A DNA stretch of 64,000 nucleotides from an uncultured Prevotellaceae bacterium. Its GTDB lineage: Bacteria > Bacteroidota > Bacteroidia > Bacteroidales > Bacteroidaceae. Below are positions 16,514 through 28,653 of the stretch, piece after piece. Made by a program: the position numbers and the translations under genes. Position 1 is the stretch's first letter. Each line of letters begins with the position of its first letter. The stretch covers positions 1 to 64,000 of the forward strand of contig CACZIT010000022.1 of the NCBI GenBank assembly GCA_902781315.1, in the 5' to 3' direction. Under the pieces are notes generated by a model. It was given only the letters and a program-made list of their open reading frames with translations. It made no database searches and was not told the origin of the DNA.

Positions 16514-17833
16514 TTACTTGGCATAGAGGGCCACGATGGTCTCGTACTTCTCCTGCTTGCCCGAGGTCTGCTTGGGCTCCTCAACCTTCTTACCATATTC
16601 GTAGACCTGCTCGAGCGACAACTTGCCGTCCTCGAAGTCCTTGCCGATACCCTCGTCGAACGAAGCATAGCGGGCCTTCTTCATGGCGGGCAGCTCGCTC
16701 TCTTCGAGGATGGCAGCAGCGTTCATCAGAGCGCGTGCCATGGCATCCATACCGCTGATGTGAGCGATGAAGAGGTCCTCGAGGTCGGTGCTGTTACGAC
16801 GGATCTTGGCGTCGAAGTTCGTGCCGCCGTTGCCCAGACCACCATTGCGGATGATTTCCATCATGGCCTGAGTGAGCTCGTAGTTGTCGATGGGGAACTG
16901 GTCGGTGTCCCAGCCGTTCTGGGCGTCGCCGCGGTTGGCATCGATAGAGCCGAGCATGCCGGCATCAACGGCGCAAGCCAGTTCGTGCTCGAAGGTGTGG
17001 CCAGCCAGCGTGGCGTGGTTCACCTCGATGTTCACCTTGAAGTCCTTATCCAGACCGTGGGCACGGAGGAAACCGATTACGGTCTCGGTGTCGACATCGT
17101 ACTGGTGCTTCGAGGGCTCCATGGGCTTCGGCTCGATGAGGAACGTGCCCTTGAATCCCTTGGCGCGGCCATAGTCGCGAGCCATGGTCAGCATCGTTGC
17201 CATGTGCTCTTTCTCGCGCTTCTGGTCGGTGTTGAGGAGGCTCATGTAGCCCTCGCGGCCACCCCAGAACACATAGTTCGTACCGCCGAGCTTGATGGTA
17301 GCGTCGATGGCATTCTTGATCTGAACAATAGCACGGGCCACGACGTCGAAGTCGGGATTGGTGCTGGCACCGTTGGCATAGCGCTTATGGCCGAACACGT
17401 TAGCAGTACCCCAGAGCAGTTTGATGTTGGGGAACTGCTGCATCTTCTCCAGTGCATAGTCGGTGATGGCCTTCATGCGAGCCTCGTACTCTTCGACGGT
17501 TTCACCCTCTTCAACGAGGTCAACATCGTGGAAGCAGAAGTACTCGATGCCGAGCTTATCCATGATTTCGAAGCCTGCGTCCATCTTGTCCTTGGCGCGC
17601 TGAACGGCATCAGCAGCCTTGTCCCACTCGTAGCTGCGGGTCTGACCACCAAACTGGTCGGCACTGGCACCACCCAGTGTGTGCCACCAAGCCATAGCGA
17701 ACTTCAGCCAGTCCTTCATTTTCTTACCCATGACCACCTTTTCGGGCTCATAGTAATGGAATGCCATCACGTTCTTGCTCTCTGTTCCTTCGAAAGGAAC
17801 CTTACCGATAAACGGAAAATACTCTTTTGCCAT
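16514..17833 (-). CDS. xylA: Xylose isomerase
   Basis: Converts D-xylose to D-xylulose with two divalent metal ions; cytoplasmic tetramer. The 439-residue product is a full-length class II (long) isomerase: TrpHis region FAMAWWHTLGG, catalytic His in EYFCFHDVDL, metal ligands in FLIEPKPMEPSKHQ and NIEVNHATLAGHTFEHE, and DANRGDAQNGWDTDQFP. It lies 51 bp behind xylB and is the last gene of xylE-xylB-xylA, followed by a terminator. Bacteroidetes-type sequence throughout; no anomalies seen. Confidence 0.97.
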   Translation of the reverse strand: MAKEYFPFIGKVPFEGTESKNVMAFHYYEPEKVVMGKKMKDWLKFAMAWWHTLGGASADQFGGQTRSYEWDKAADAVQRAKDKMDAGFEIMDKLGIEYFCFHDVDLVEEGETVEEYEARMKAITDYALEKMQQFPNIKLLWGTANVFGHKRYANGASTNPDFDVVARAIVQIKNAIDATIKLGGTNYVFWGGREGYMSLLNTDQKREKEHMATMLTMARDYGRAKGFKGTFLIEPKPMEPSKHQYDVDTETVIGFLRAHGLDKDFKVNIEVNHATLAGHTFEHELACAVDAGMLGSIDANRGDAQNGWDTDQFPIDNYELTQAMMEIIRNGGLGNGGTNFDAKIRRNSTDLEDLFIAHISGMDAMARALMNAAAILEESELPAMKKARYASFDEGIGKDFEDGKLSLEQVYEYGKKVEEPKQTSGKQEKYETIVALYAK

Positions 17834-17884
17834 AGTTTTGTTTTTATTAAGTTTTAAGTGTATGTAAATGCTTGTTTGTTTCTA

Positions 17885-19363
17885 TCAGAGCAGGCTCTTC
17901 CAGCGTTCGTAGGCGGCCAGATACTCGTCGCGACGGGCCAGGTCGGGTTCTATCACGGCCAGACGCTTCAGCGAGGCGAAGGCTTCGTCGTGGTCCTTGT
18001 AGAAGCCACAGCCCATGCCGGCACCCTTGGCAGCACCCACCGAGCCGTCGGTCTCGAGCAGTTCGATGGTGGCGTCGCTGGTCGAGGCCAGCGTCTGGCG
18101 GAAGATGTCGCTCAGGAACATGTTGGCCTTGCCGGCATGAATCTTCTGAATCTGCATGCCCATCTGGCGCATGATTTCCATGCCGTAGCAGAAGGAGAAC
18201 ACGATGCCTTCCTGGGCTGCACGCATGAGGTGGGCCTTGGTGTGCTTGTTGAAGTTGATGCCGTGGATGGAGGCACCCACCTCGCGGTTCTCCAGCACGC
18301 GCTCGGCACCATTGCCGAACGGAATGACGCTCACGCCCTCCGAGCCGATGGGCACGGCGGCCATCATCTCGTTCATCTCGGCATAGCTGATGCCCTCGGG
18401 AGCCACCGTGCGGCGCATCCAGGCATTCAGGATGCCGGTGCCGTTGATGCAGAGCAGGACGCCGAGGCGGTTGGCCTCAGCAGTGTGGTTCACGTGAGCA
18501 AAGGTGTTCACGCGCGACTTCGGGTCGTAGTTCACGTTGCCCAGCACGCCGTAGACAACACCGCTGGTGCCTGCCGTGGCAGCGATTTCGCCAGGATTGA
18601 AGACGTTGAGCGACAGGGCGTTGTTGGGCTGGTCGCCGGCTCGGTAGCAGATGGGGGTGCCTTCCTGCAAACCGAGTTCCTCGGCTGCAACACGGCTCAC
18701 CTGCGACTGCACGCTGAACGTGGGCACCACCTCGGGCAACACCGACTCGGGGAAGCCGAAGTAGTCCATCAGGAACTTGGCGGGACGGTTCTCCTTGAAA
18801 TCCCACAGCATGCCCTCGGAGAGTCCGCTGGCCGTGGTGTTGCACACACCAGAGAGCTTAAGGGCGATGAAGTCGCCAGGCAGCATGATCTTGTGGATTT
18901 TCTCAAACAGTTCGGGCTCGTTTTCCTTCACCCATGCCAGCTTTGAAGCGGTGAAATTGCCGGGCGAGTTGAGCAGATGGCTCAGGCAGAGTTCACTGCC
19001 GAGTTCGTTGAAAGCGCGATCGCCATAGGGCACGGCACGAGAGTCGCACCAGATGATGGCATCGCGCAACGGTTTCAGGTCTTTGTCTACACACACCAGA
19101 CCGTGCATCTGATAGGAAATGCCGATGGCCTTCACTTGCTCGCCGGTGGCACCAGTCTCGGCCATGATCTTGCGCAGCGACAGCTTCAGATACTGCCACC
19201 AGTCTTCGGGGTTCTGCTCTGCCCATCCAGCCTTCACAGCCTTGATGGGGGCTTCACTCTCAGGATAGAACGCCGAGGCGGCACACTGTCCGCTCTCCAT
19301 GTCGACTAACGATGCCTTGACGGAGCTGCTGCCCACGTCGAAGCCAAGAAGATATTGTTTCAT
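17885..19363 (-). CDS. xylB: Xylulokinase
   Basis: Phosphorylates D-xylulose to xylulose 5-phosphate, which enters the pentose phosphate pathway. The 492-residue FGGY kinase shows the N-terminal phosphate loop LLGFDVGSSSVKASLVD, AISYQMHG-type region GISYQMHGLV, the catalytic Asp in CYRAGDQPNNALSLNVF, and the ATP-site AGTSGVVYGVLG. It sits between xylE (38 bp upstream) and xylA (51 bp downstream) in one transcription unit. Normal length. Confidence 0.95.
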   Translation of the reverse strand: MKQYLLGFDVGSSSVKASLVDMESGQCAASAFYPESEAPIKAVKAGWAEQNPEDWWQYLKLSLRKIMAETGATGEQVKAIGISYQMHGLVCVDKDLKPLRDAIIWCDSRAVPYGDRAFNELGSELCLSHLLNSPGNFTASKLAWVKENEPELFEKIHKIMLPGDFIALKLSGVCNTTASGLSEGMLWDFKENRPAKFLMDYFGFPESVLPEVVPTFSVQSQVSRVAAEELGLQEGTPICYRAGDQPNNALSLNVFNPGEIAATAGTSGVVYGVLGNVNYDPKSRVNTFAHVNHTAEANRLGVLLCINGTGILNAWMRRTVAPEGISYAEMNEMMAAVPIGSEGVSVIPFGNGAERVLENREVGASIHGINFNKHTKAHLMRAAQEGIVFSFCYGMEIMRQMGMQIQKIHAGKANMFLSDIFRQTLASTSDATIELLETDGSVGAAKGAGMGCGFYKDHDEAFASLKRLAVIEPDLARRDEYLAAYERWKSLL

Positions 19364-19401
19364 TTACGATTGACTGATTTACAAATATACGAATTGACGA
19401 T

Positions 19402-20865
19402 TTAGGAATTCTTCCAAAGCTTGGTCATGTCTTCGAGCGTCTTGCCCTTGGTCTCGGGTACGAGTCTCCAGACAAACCAGGCTGCCACGACGCAGATGAT
19501 GCCATACAGACCGTAGGTGAACCAGTGGCCGAAGTCGTCGCCTGCGGTGAGGTGCATGTTGAACATCGGCACGAAGGTCGAGGAGACTATGAAGTTGAAA
19601 ATCCACTGGAAGGCCACGGCAATGGCGACGGCAGCGCCACGGATGGTGTTGGGGAAGATCTCGGCGATGAGCACCCAGGTGATAGGACCCCACGAGAACA
19701 TGAATGATGCACTATAGATCAGCAGACTGGCAGCCGTGACGAGTTCCATGCCGGCGTGGCCGAATGTCAAGGCCACACCGAAAGCACCCAGGGCCATGCC
19801 CAGCGAGCCGTAGATGAGCAACGGCTTGCGACCCCATTTCTCCACCGTGAAGATGGCGACGAGCGTGAAGAGAATGTTGATGATGCCCATGAAGACGGTG
19901 ACCATCATCGGATCCTGCATGCCCATATCGCCGAAGATGCGCGGCGCATAGTAGAGTACGGCATTAATGCCCACGGCCTGTTGGAAGACGCTGAGCATAA
20001 TACCTATAAATATGCACATGAAGCCGTAGGTCATCAGTTTCTCGGTCTTCACAGTGATGGTTTCCTTGATGTCGCTGAGAATCTGCTGAGCCTTCTGTGT
20101 GCCGTTGATCTTCGACAGGATGCCGAGGGCCTTCTCGTCCTGACCAATCGAGACGAGGTAGCGCGGGGTCTCAGGCACGAAGCAGATGAGCAGGGCGAAG
20201 AGACCTGCGGGAACTGCCTCGCTTCCGAACATATAGCGCCAGCCTGTGGTCACGGTCCACTGTGCTGCGGGGTTGATGGCTGCGATGCCCTTGCCCATCT
20301 CCTCAACGAGCGGCTGGATGTGCTCGCCAAGGATGAAGAAGTTCACGAAGTAGACAACGAGCTGGCCGAAGATGATGGCGAACTGGTTCCAAGAAACCAG
20401 CATGCCGCGGATGTTCGACGGAGCCACCTCGCCGATGTACATCGGGCAGATGGCCGACGCCAGACCGACGCCGATGCCGCCAATTACTCGGTAGATGTTG
20501 AACATGATGAGCAGCGAGAACGTGGGCGTGCCGTGCTCAAAGAACAGAAACTCGGGCTCCATACTTCCGAGTGCCGAGATGAAGAACAGAATACCGGCCA
20601 CGATGAGCGAGCGCTTACGGCCGAGACGGGTGGCCAGCAAGCCCGAAAGACCCGAGCCGATGATGCAGCCGATGAGGGCACTGGCCGACGTGAATCCATG
20701 CCAGCCGTTGGTGTAACTGAAGTCTTTGGCTTCCATGAAGAAAGCCTGCAGGCCTTTCTCAGCACCTGAGATGACGGCGGTGTCATAACCGAAGAGCAGT
20801 CCGCCGAGCACGGCTACCATCACAATCGAAATCAGGTAGCCTTTGTTTCCTTTGTCTGTTGTCAT
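19402..20865 (-). CDS. xylE: D-xylose:H+ symporter (MFS sugar porter)
   Basis: Inner-membrane sugar importer, 487 residues and 12 predicted helices. Sugar-porter signatures: GYDTAVISGAEKGLQ in helix 1, ATRLGRKRSLIVAGILF between helices 2 and 3, RVIGGIGVGLASAICPMYIGE, PETPRYLV ending the first half, QQAVGINAVLYYAPRIFG in helix 7 and WVLIAEIFPNTIRG in helix 10. An insertion of about 30 residues after helix 5 is usual for Bacteroidetes XylE. First gene of xylE-xylB-xylA. Xylose specificity is inferred from the operon and close likeness to XylE. Confidence 0.9.
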   Translation of the reverse strand: MTTDKGNKGYLISIVMVAVLGGLLFGYDTAVISGAEKGLQAFFMEAKDFSYTNGWHGFTSASALIGCIIGSGLSGLLATRLGRKRSLIVAGILFFISALGSMEPEFLFFEHGTPTFSLLIMFNIYRVIGGIGVGLASAICPMYIGEVAPSNIRGMLVSWNQFAIIFGQLVVYFVNFFILGEHIQPLVEEMGKGIAAINPAAQWTVTTGWRYMFGSEAVPAGLFALLICFVPETPRYLVSIGQDEKALGILSKINGTQKAQQILSDIKETITVKTEKLMTYGFMCIFIGIMLSVFQQAVGINAVLYYAPRIFGDMGMQDPMMVTVFMGIINILFTLVAIFTVEKWGRKPLLIYGSLGMALGAFGVALTFGHAGMELVTAASLLIYSASFMFSWGPITWVLIAEIFPNTIRGAAVAIAVAFQWIFNFIVSSTFVPMFNMHLTAGDDFGHWFTYGLYGIICVVAAWFVWRLVPETKGKTLEDMTKLWKNS

Positions 20866-20898
20866 ATTGTTTGTATCGAGTTTCTAGTTATCACGCTG

Positions 20899-20906
20899 CA
20901 AAATTA
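20899..20906 (-). promoter_or_regulatory. -7 box TAATTTTG for the xylEBA operon
   Basis: TAATTTTG on the minus strand 33 bp before xylE. About 20-45 bp further upstream the sequence TTGACA occurs twice as a 16-bp-spaced direct repeat, a possible regulator site; no xylose regulator gene is present in the window. Confidence 0.5.
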
Positions 20907-20992
20907 ATATATTTACTTGAATTGACAGCGACATTTCGTTGACAATTATTTTTCAATATGTTTCACAAACCTTGCAAAATGTTACATTTCAA

Positions 20993-24097
<3,105 letters not shown>

Positions 24098-24128
24098 ACC
24101 GTTTGTTTAAGTTCTTAGTTTCTACATG

Positions 24129-24136
24129 CAAAGGTA
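24129..24136 (-). promoter_or_regulatory. -7 box TACCTTTG before GH31
   Basis: TACCTTTG on the minus strand, 31 bp before the GH31 start. Confidence 0.6.
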
Positions 24137-24473
24137 AAAAAAAATCGTCATTGCACAAAATTATTGGCAACGAAATCTACTCCATAATGCCTTATCGTTA
24201 TAACGTTCAAGAACTTGAGAGATTTGTCGTAAGCACCATCCACTATCCACAAACTGACGTAAGCTGTTGCGTATCAGCACGTTATTAAGGTGGATAGAAC
24301 ATTTGACCATCCACACGAATGGTTGGTCCACTATTCACCTTCGTAGCACATTGGTAATCAGACTGTTATGCAGAATAGCGAATAACGAATAGTGATTTTA
24401 AAAGATTCTCTTTGTGAGTTTTTTAGCTTCGAAGCAATACTTTTAAGGGATGGCAGCCACGTTCCCACGAATG

Positions 24474-24590
24474 TACCACGGCCTGGTAATATCTTTACCA
24501 CGGCCTGGTACAAGTATTACCACGGCCTGGTAAAGACATTACCACGTGCTGGTACAAGTATTACCACGCTGTGGTAATCAATCTGGTAAT
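24474..24590. repeat. Five TACCAcggccTGGTA dyads at an exact 22-bp period
   Basis: Units start at 24474, 24496, 24518, 24540 and 24562. The first three are identical (taccacggcctggta); the fourth and fifth change the centre (cgtgc, cgctg) but keep TACCA/TGGTA. Spacers are 7 bp and vary (atatctt, caagtat, aagacat, caagtat). A half unit ctggtaat follows. The period is close to two helical turns, so repeated sites would face the same side of DNA. The 7-bp spacers exclude a CRISPR array. Confidence 0.85.
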
Positions 24591-24613
24591 GCATGCTGTT
24601 TTCACAAAAAGCC

Positions 24614-26830
24614 TTACAGACGAATGAGGGTTGAACCAGTCGTCAGCGCGTCGCTGGTGGTCAGCTGAACGGCATACACGCCCGAGGGCAGCGACGAGAG
24701 GTCGACAGCTGTTCCGGCTGACTTGGCTACGACAACACCTTTAAGGTCATAGACGGTAATGAGGGCTCTCGAAGGCGTTTCGTCCTCGACGTCGACGGTC
24801 AGCATTCGGTCTTTAAGGTTGAACCGTGCCTTTGCTGGCTGGCGGGTGCTCAGCGACGGAATACGGCTCGAAGTGTTTAAGATGTAGAGCAGACCCGCGT
24901 AAGCATCTATCTGGCCGTGTCCATACTTGTTGTTCGGATAGTCCATCGCAGGCTCGGGTTTCGTGCTGGTCTTGGCAATCACCTCAAGCACGTCGGCAGG
25001 CGTCAGCTCGGGGTTGGCCTGCAGCCAGAGGGCAATGGTGCCTGCCGCCACCGGACACGACATCGAGGTGCCCGACTCGGCAAGGTAGTAATAGTCTTTT
25101 CCTTTATAGACTACATGATCGGTCAAGCTCTTGCGGTCGCTCTCGAAGGTTGACACGTGGCTGCCGTAAGGGGCAATGATGTTGAGTCCGGGGGCTACGA
25201 CATCGGGCTTAATGGCTCCCTCGAAGGTTGGGCCGCACGACGAGAACTTCGCCAGGTGTCCCGTCTTGTCGGGGGCGAAGCTCAGCACGTCGGTGTTGGT
25301 GTCGCCGTCAATGTTGACCACCGTGTTCTTATAGCCCGTAGCACCCACGGCGATGATGCCATCGAGCGTTGCCGGCCATGCCACGGTGTAGCCTTCCTGG
25401 GCATGACTGTAGAGGGCGTTGCCCGTGACGTTAGCAAACGGACTCAGGAACAGGTCGCTGTACATCCAGGCTGGGCTGTCGCCGCTGAGCAAGCAGGCGG
25501 CACCACACAGCATCAAATAAGTAATGTTGGGCATGTCGCCCTGCACGTGGTAGACGTCGCCGCGCGGATCCTCATAGGTGCTCTTGGTGACGCGAAGGGT
25601 TACCTCGCCAAAGCTCACCGTGGTCTTGAGCACACAGGGCTCCGGAGCCAAGGCTGCCACGCTGTCGGTGTTGAAGAAGATGGTGCCCTCTATCTGTCCA
25701 CCAGAGAATTTCAATCCCAGAAAGTCGAACCGCACCAGCTGGTTGCCGGGCGTGACGATGTCCATGTCGATGGTTCCGCCGCCACCGATGCCGTAGTTGA
25801 TGCCTGCGCCGGCAGCCTGTGTGCCCTCGGGCTTCACGACGAGCGTCGCATTCGTGCCCATGTTGCCGGCACCGGCCACGATGATGCGGCCTGGCCCCGT
25901 GAGTGCCTGCAGCGCTTCGCCCTCAAGGATTCGCTGACGCGCGATGGTGATGCTCTCGCAACTGCTGAAGTTGATGACGCATGGCTTCCCTGCCTTCTGG
26001 GCTTGGTCGAAAATGTATTTGAAGCCTAACACGGCAACGGCCGAATTGGGGTCGAGGGTGTTCTCAAACTGCTCGCGCATCGAGTTAAAGTCGACGGCAT
26101 AGATATCGGCGCCCGGTGCCATGCCCTGATACTTACCCTCCACAGCCGAACCTGCCATGATGCCCATCACGTGGGTGCCATGAATAGATTCGTAGGTGTG
26201 TTGCGAGTGAGCATAGTCCATGATGTCCTGCTCGCTGGTAAGCTCGTGTCCGAACGTGCCGTCGTCGTTGGGCCAGTGGAAATCGTAGTAGTATTTCACC
26301 CGCGTGTTGCCGTCGGCATCCAGAAAGGCAGGATGGGTGAAGTCGAAACTCGAATCGAAGACTCCCGCTACCACGCCGGTGCCATCGTAGGCTTGCGGCA
26401 GTCCCGTGCCGGCATAGACGCCGTTGGCGTTCACCTGTCCTGGCGTTACGTCCATCGCAGGCCGAGGCATACGCTCTGCCTCGATGCGTTCAATGCGGCT
26501 GTCGAGCGTCGCAGGGCCAATACTGGCGAGGGGGATGTTTACAATGTAGACTCTCCCTATGCTGTCGATTACCTCCACGTCGTAATCGGCCAGGAATCCC
26601 GATCGCTGGGCAGGCTGGGTGAAAGACATCAGCGCCATGAGCCGCCCTGCAGCACGGCCCTGGGTTCCCATTGCTTTCCTGGCGCTACTTTTCTGCAGCG
26701 CTTCGATCACCCCCTGCGACAGCTTGCTGTTGTCGACAGACTGCGAGAAGCCCATGCTGCAATGCACCATCATGAGCGCCGTAAACACGATGCGGTGCCA
26801 CCGTACTGCGTTTTTCCGTCTTTCTTTCAT
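24614..26830 (-). CDS. Secreted S8 (subtilisin-like) peptidase with type IX-like tail
   Basis: A 738-residue extracellular serine protease. N-terminal signal (about 8-29), a prodomain to about 130, then the peptidase domain with the triad in view: Asp in VVAGVFDSSFDFTHPAF, His in SIHGTHVMGIMAGSA, Ser in ESGTSMSCPVAAGTIALW; the oxyanion region is VAGAGNMGTNA. A 120-residue insert (PA/jelly-roll-like) separates His and Ser parts, as in Bacteroidetes S8 proteases. The C-terminal 75 residues (ITVYDLKGVVV ... SSLPSGVYAVQL) match a type IX secretion sorting domain. Own promoter; neighbours are unrelated. Substrate unknown. Confidence 0.88.
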   Translation of the reverse strand: MKERRKNAVRWHRIVFTALMMVHCSMGFSQSVDNSKLSQGVIEALQKSSARKAMGTQGRAAGRLMALMSFTQPAQRSGFLADYDVEVIDSIGRVYIVNIPLASIGPATLDSRIERIEAERMPRPAMDVTPGQVNANGVYAGTGLPQAYDGTGVVAGVFDSSFDFTHPAFLDADGNTRVKYYYDFHWPNDDGTFGHELTSEQDIMDYAHSQHTYESIHGTHVMGIMAGSAVEGKYQGMAPGADIYAVDFNSMREQFENTLDPNSAVAVLGFKYIFDQAQKAGKPCVINFSSCESITIARQRILEGEALQALTGPGRIIVAGAGNMGTNATLVVKPEGTQAAGAGINYGIGGGGTIDMDIVTPGNQLVRFDFLGLKFSGGQIEGTIFFNTDSVAALAPEPCVLKTTVSFGEVTLRVTKSTYEDPRGDVYHVQGDMPNITYLMLCGAACLLSGDSPAWMYSDLFLSPFANVTGNALYSHAQEGYTVAWPATLDGIIAVGATGYKNTVVNIDGDTNTDVLSFAPDKTGHLAKFSSCGPTFEGAIKPDVVAPGLNIIAPYGSHVSTFESDRKSLTDHVVYKGKDYYYLAESGTSMSCPVAAGTIALWLQANPELTPADVLEVIAKTSTKPEPAMDYPNNKYGHGQIDAYAGLLYILNTSSRIPSLSTRQPAKARFNLKDRMLTVDVEDETPSRALITVYDLKGVVVAKSAGTAVDLSSLPSGVYAVQLTTSDALTTGSTLIRL

Positions 26831-26986
26831 CGTTCAAAATAGTTTCTTATATGATAAGGACCTTTTCCTTTAAACACCTGGATTTTCAGTCTTCTGTGTC
26901 GAGGTCTTGCCTAAGCTTTACATGATATAGCGGTCGGTTCTGTTGAAGATTCCCTGACGCCTATCATATTTGGTTAAATCATTGTG

Positions 26987-26994
26987 CAAAGATA
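26987..26994 (-). promoter_or_regulatory. -7 box TATCTTTG before S8 peptidase
   Basis: TATCTTTG on the minus strand, about 155 bp before the peptidase start, implying a long leader. Confidence 0.5.
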
Positions 26995-27027
26995 ATAATT
27001 GTTTTTTAATTAGTAATAGGCATAAAC

Positions 27028-27060
27028 AAAAAAAGCCTCCCCGAGGGGAGGCATAAATGT
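27028..27060 (-). terminator. Intrinsic terminator GCCTCCCC-GGGGAGGC
   Basis: An 8-bp GC stem with A-run on one side and T-run on the other, so it could work in both directions. On the minus strand it follows, 13 bp later, the stop of a 19-codon open remnant. Confidence 0.8.
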
Positions 27061-27065
27061 TTTTT

Positions 27066-27125
27066 TTACATCATTGCTGCAAGGAAGTTCTCGTAGCCCA
27101 GCTTGTCGATGTTCCATCTATTCCA
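27066..27125 (-). pseudogene. Orphan C-terminal gene fragment
   Basis: Nineteen sense codons ending NIDKLGYENFLAAMM and a stop, directly followed by a good terminator, but preceded by an in-frame stop and no start. It looks like the preserved end of a lost housekeeping gene. I do not recognise the parent protein. Confidence 0.45.
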
Positions 27126-27339
27126 TTATAATCGTTTGCGATGCAAAATCGCGAATATATTTTGAATAATCAATAAAAAAGGAAAATATTTAATAATAAT
27201 TAATACTATCGTTCGCGATTAAAATAAGCTCATGAACTTTTTACAAGGGAGGATTTATTGGAAAGAAATGGGCAGAAATGACCAGAAATTCTGCTCAGAG
27301 ATGGCAGTATTCATATTCGTGTCGGTAGAATCATTCTTA

Positions 27340-28653
27340 TTATAATAATAAGTTTCCAAGCATTCTCTTCATCTTTTGTTCTGAGCTGGTCATTTGATAA
27401 TAATAATCCTCAAAAGACTTCGCCTTGAAGCTGACATCCATACCATAAATAGACATGACGCCTCCTTGCCCATTAAGCATTTTCGATGGGAGTCTGGTTG
27501 ATGTCCAATCTACAGGAACGACATAACCGCCTTTATCTCTTTTCAATACATGCATGTACGAAATAACTTGATATAAGTCTTTCGTTTGCACCTTATTCCA
27601 ATCGTCGTACCATTTGTATTTTGCATCAAGCACCGTTTCTGAATTCAAGAAATCCGGATAGCACCAGCCTGAGCCGTCTGTAAAGAGGCTCTTATGCCCA
27701 ATTCCTTCTTTATTTTTTGGATGTTCATAGCCTATGTCAGCAAGGAACGTGTTCAAGTATTCCTCCCAAAGCCATGCACCATCAAACAAAACTCCGTAGA
27801 TTTCATGATCGTCTCGCCCATATTTCATTTCTTCCTGACGAAGTATCTGAAGGCATAGTTGCTGCAACGGGCGATACTCGCTATAATAAGGGTGACTGAT
27901 TGGACGCAGATTCTGGTTCACCACTTTTTGCCGTTCGTTACGATTATATGATGGCGTGGCCTGACAGATTGCCTTCACTGCATCGGTTGTATCATCATCA
28001 TTACGGAGGATGTTTCCAGAATAGCGATGATGCGAGATATATTCTATTGTGTGGCGAATCAACTGTGTCAGATGATTGTCCTGGGCATACTCACGAGTTG
28101 TGTATGCTATCTTGCCTGCAAAAGGAATGTTCTGCCTGACATGTCGAGACACGTCGATCTTTCCCTTCACATTTGCATCGTTAAACCTCCGCGTCTGATA
28201 CTCTCTATACAGCCCTTGCTGCATGGCTCGTTTCAAAAACGTTGGGAACAGGTAAATCAGGAAATCGAAGATGCTTTCCTCGTCAGCATTGAATTGCAGG
28301 TCGAAGAGGTTAATGGAAAACACCTTACGAAGCATGTAGTGCAGGAAATAGTCATTTTTATCCTGTGCAAAACGAGAACTAATGCTAACCTTTGTGCCGC
28401 CACAGCCAATGAACCCCATTACATTGCCCGCGACCAACGTTTCACCCTTCACCTCAAAGATATGGGCATCGCCAATCTTATCCCCATAGACATCTAAGTC
28501 TTGTGGGAATATCAGCAAATTAGGATGCTCCTCAAGATGCAGGTTCGCGATTGTCGGTTCTGCCAGCCTCTTCAGCATGTCGAGATGGCAAAGTTCCGCC
28601 TCTGTTAACCGTCGTTCTAAGTTATCCTTCGTCTGTATGGGCAGGTTGCTCAT
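27340..28653 (-). CDS. mcrC: McrC-type nuclease subunit of an McrBC restriction system
   Basis: Partner of McrB; in the family, McrC stimulates the motor and carries the PD-(D/E)xK nuclease that cuts modified DNA. The 437-residue product has an N-terminal DUF2357-like/McrC region (IFEVKGETLVAGNVMGFIGC, FLIYLFPTFLKRAMQQGLYR) and the nuclease motif near the C-terminus: YPDFL (Asp334) followed by VLDAKYKW (Asp343, Lys345). It overlaps the 3' end of mcrB by 32 bp, which indicates translational coupling. Base composition is AT-richer than the surrounding genes, consistent with transfer. No sign of decay. Confidence 0.88.
   Translation of the reverse strand: MSNLPIQTKDNLERRLTEAELCHLDMLKRLAEPTIANLHLEEHPNLLIFPQDLDVYGDKIGDAHIFEVKGETLVAGNVMGFIGCGGTKVSISSRFAQDKNDYFLHYMLRKVFSINLFDLQFNADEESIFDFLIYLFPTFLKRAMQQGLYREYQTRRFNDANVKGKIDVSRHVRQNIPFAGKIAYTTREYAQDNHLTQLIRHTIEYISHHRYSGNILRNDDDTTDAVKAICQATPSYNRNERQKVVNQNLRPISHPYYSEYRPLQQLCLQILRQEEMKYGRDDHEIYGVLFDGAWLWEEYLNTFLADIGYEHPKNKEGIGHKSLFTDGSGWCYPDFLNSETVLDAKYKWYDDWNKVQTKDLYQVISYMHVLKRDKGGYVVPVDWTSTRLPSKMLNGQGGVMSIYGMDVSFKAKSFEDYYYQMTSSEQKMKRMLGNLLL

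Larger units (their letters stand above)
24098..24613. other. 516-bp intergenic region with GH31 promoter and 22-bp dyad array
   Basis: No coding sequence is seen. It holds the GH31 promoter near one end, an AT-rich middle with the dyad accat-ccacacga-atggt around 24307-24324, and the strict 22-bp array at 24474-24576 close to the 3' end of the subtilisin gene. Confidence 0.6.
26831..27339. other. 509-bp AT-rich gap with promoter, terminator and a gene-end remnant
   Basis: Holds the S8 peptidase promoter, an intrinsic terminator and a 19-codon orphan C-terminus (both listed separately). The rest, 27130-27339, is AT-rich with no coding signal. It marks the boundary between the GC-rich backbone and the AT-richer defence island. 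Confidence 0.6.

Noticed and set aside
20899-20945. Defined xylose-regulator operator upstream of xylE
   Set aside because: Only a TTGACA direct repeat is seen; without a regulator gene or comparison it is too weak to call.
24474-24576. Possible CRISPR array
   Set aside because: Spacers are only 7 bp, repeats are 15-bp dyads, two spacers are identical, and no cas genes are present.
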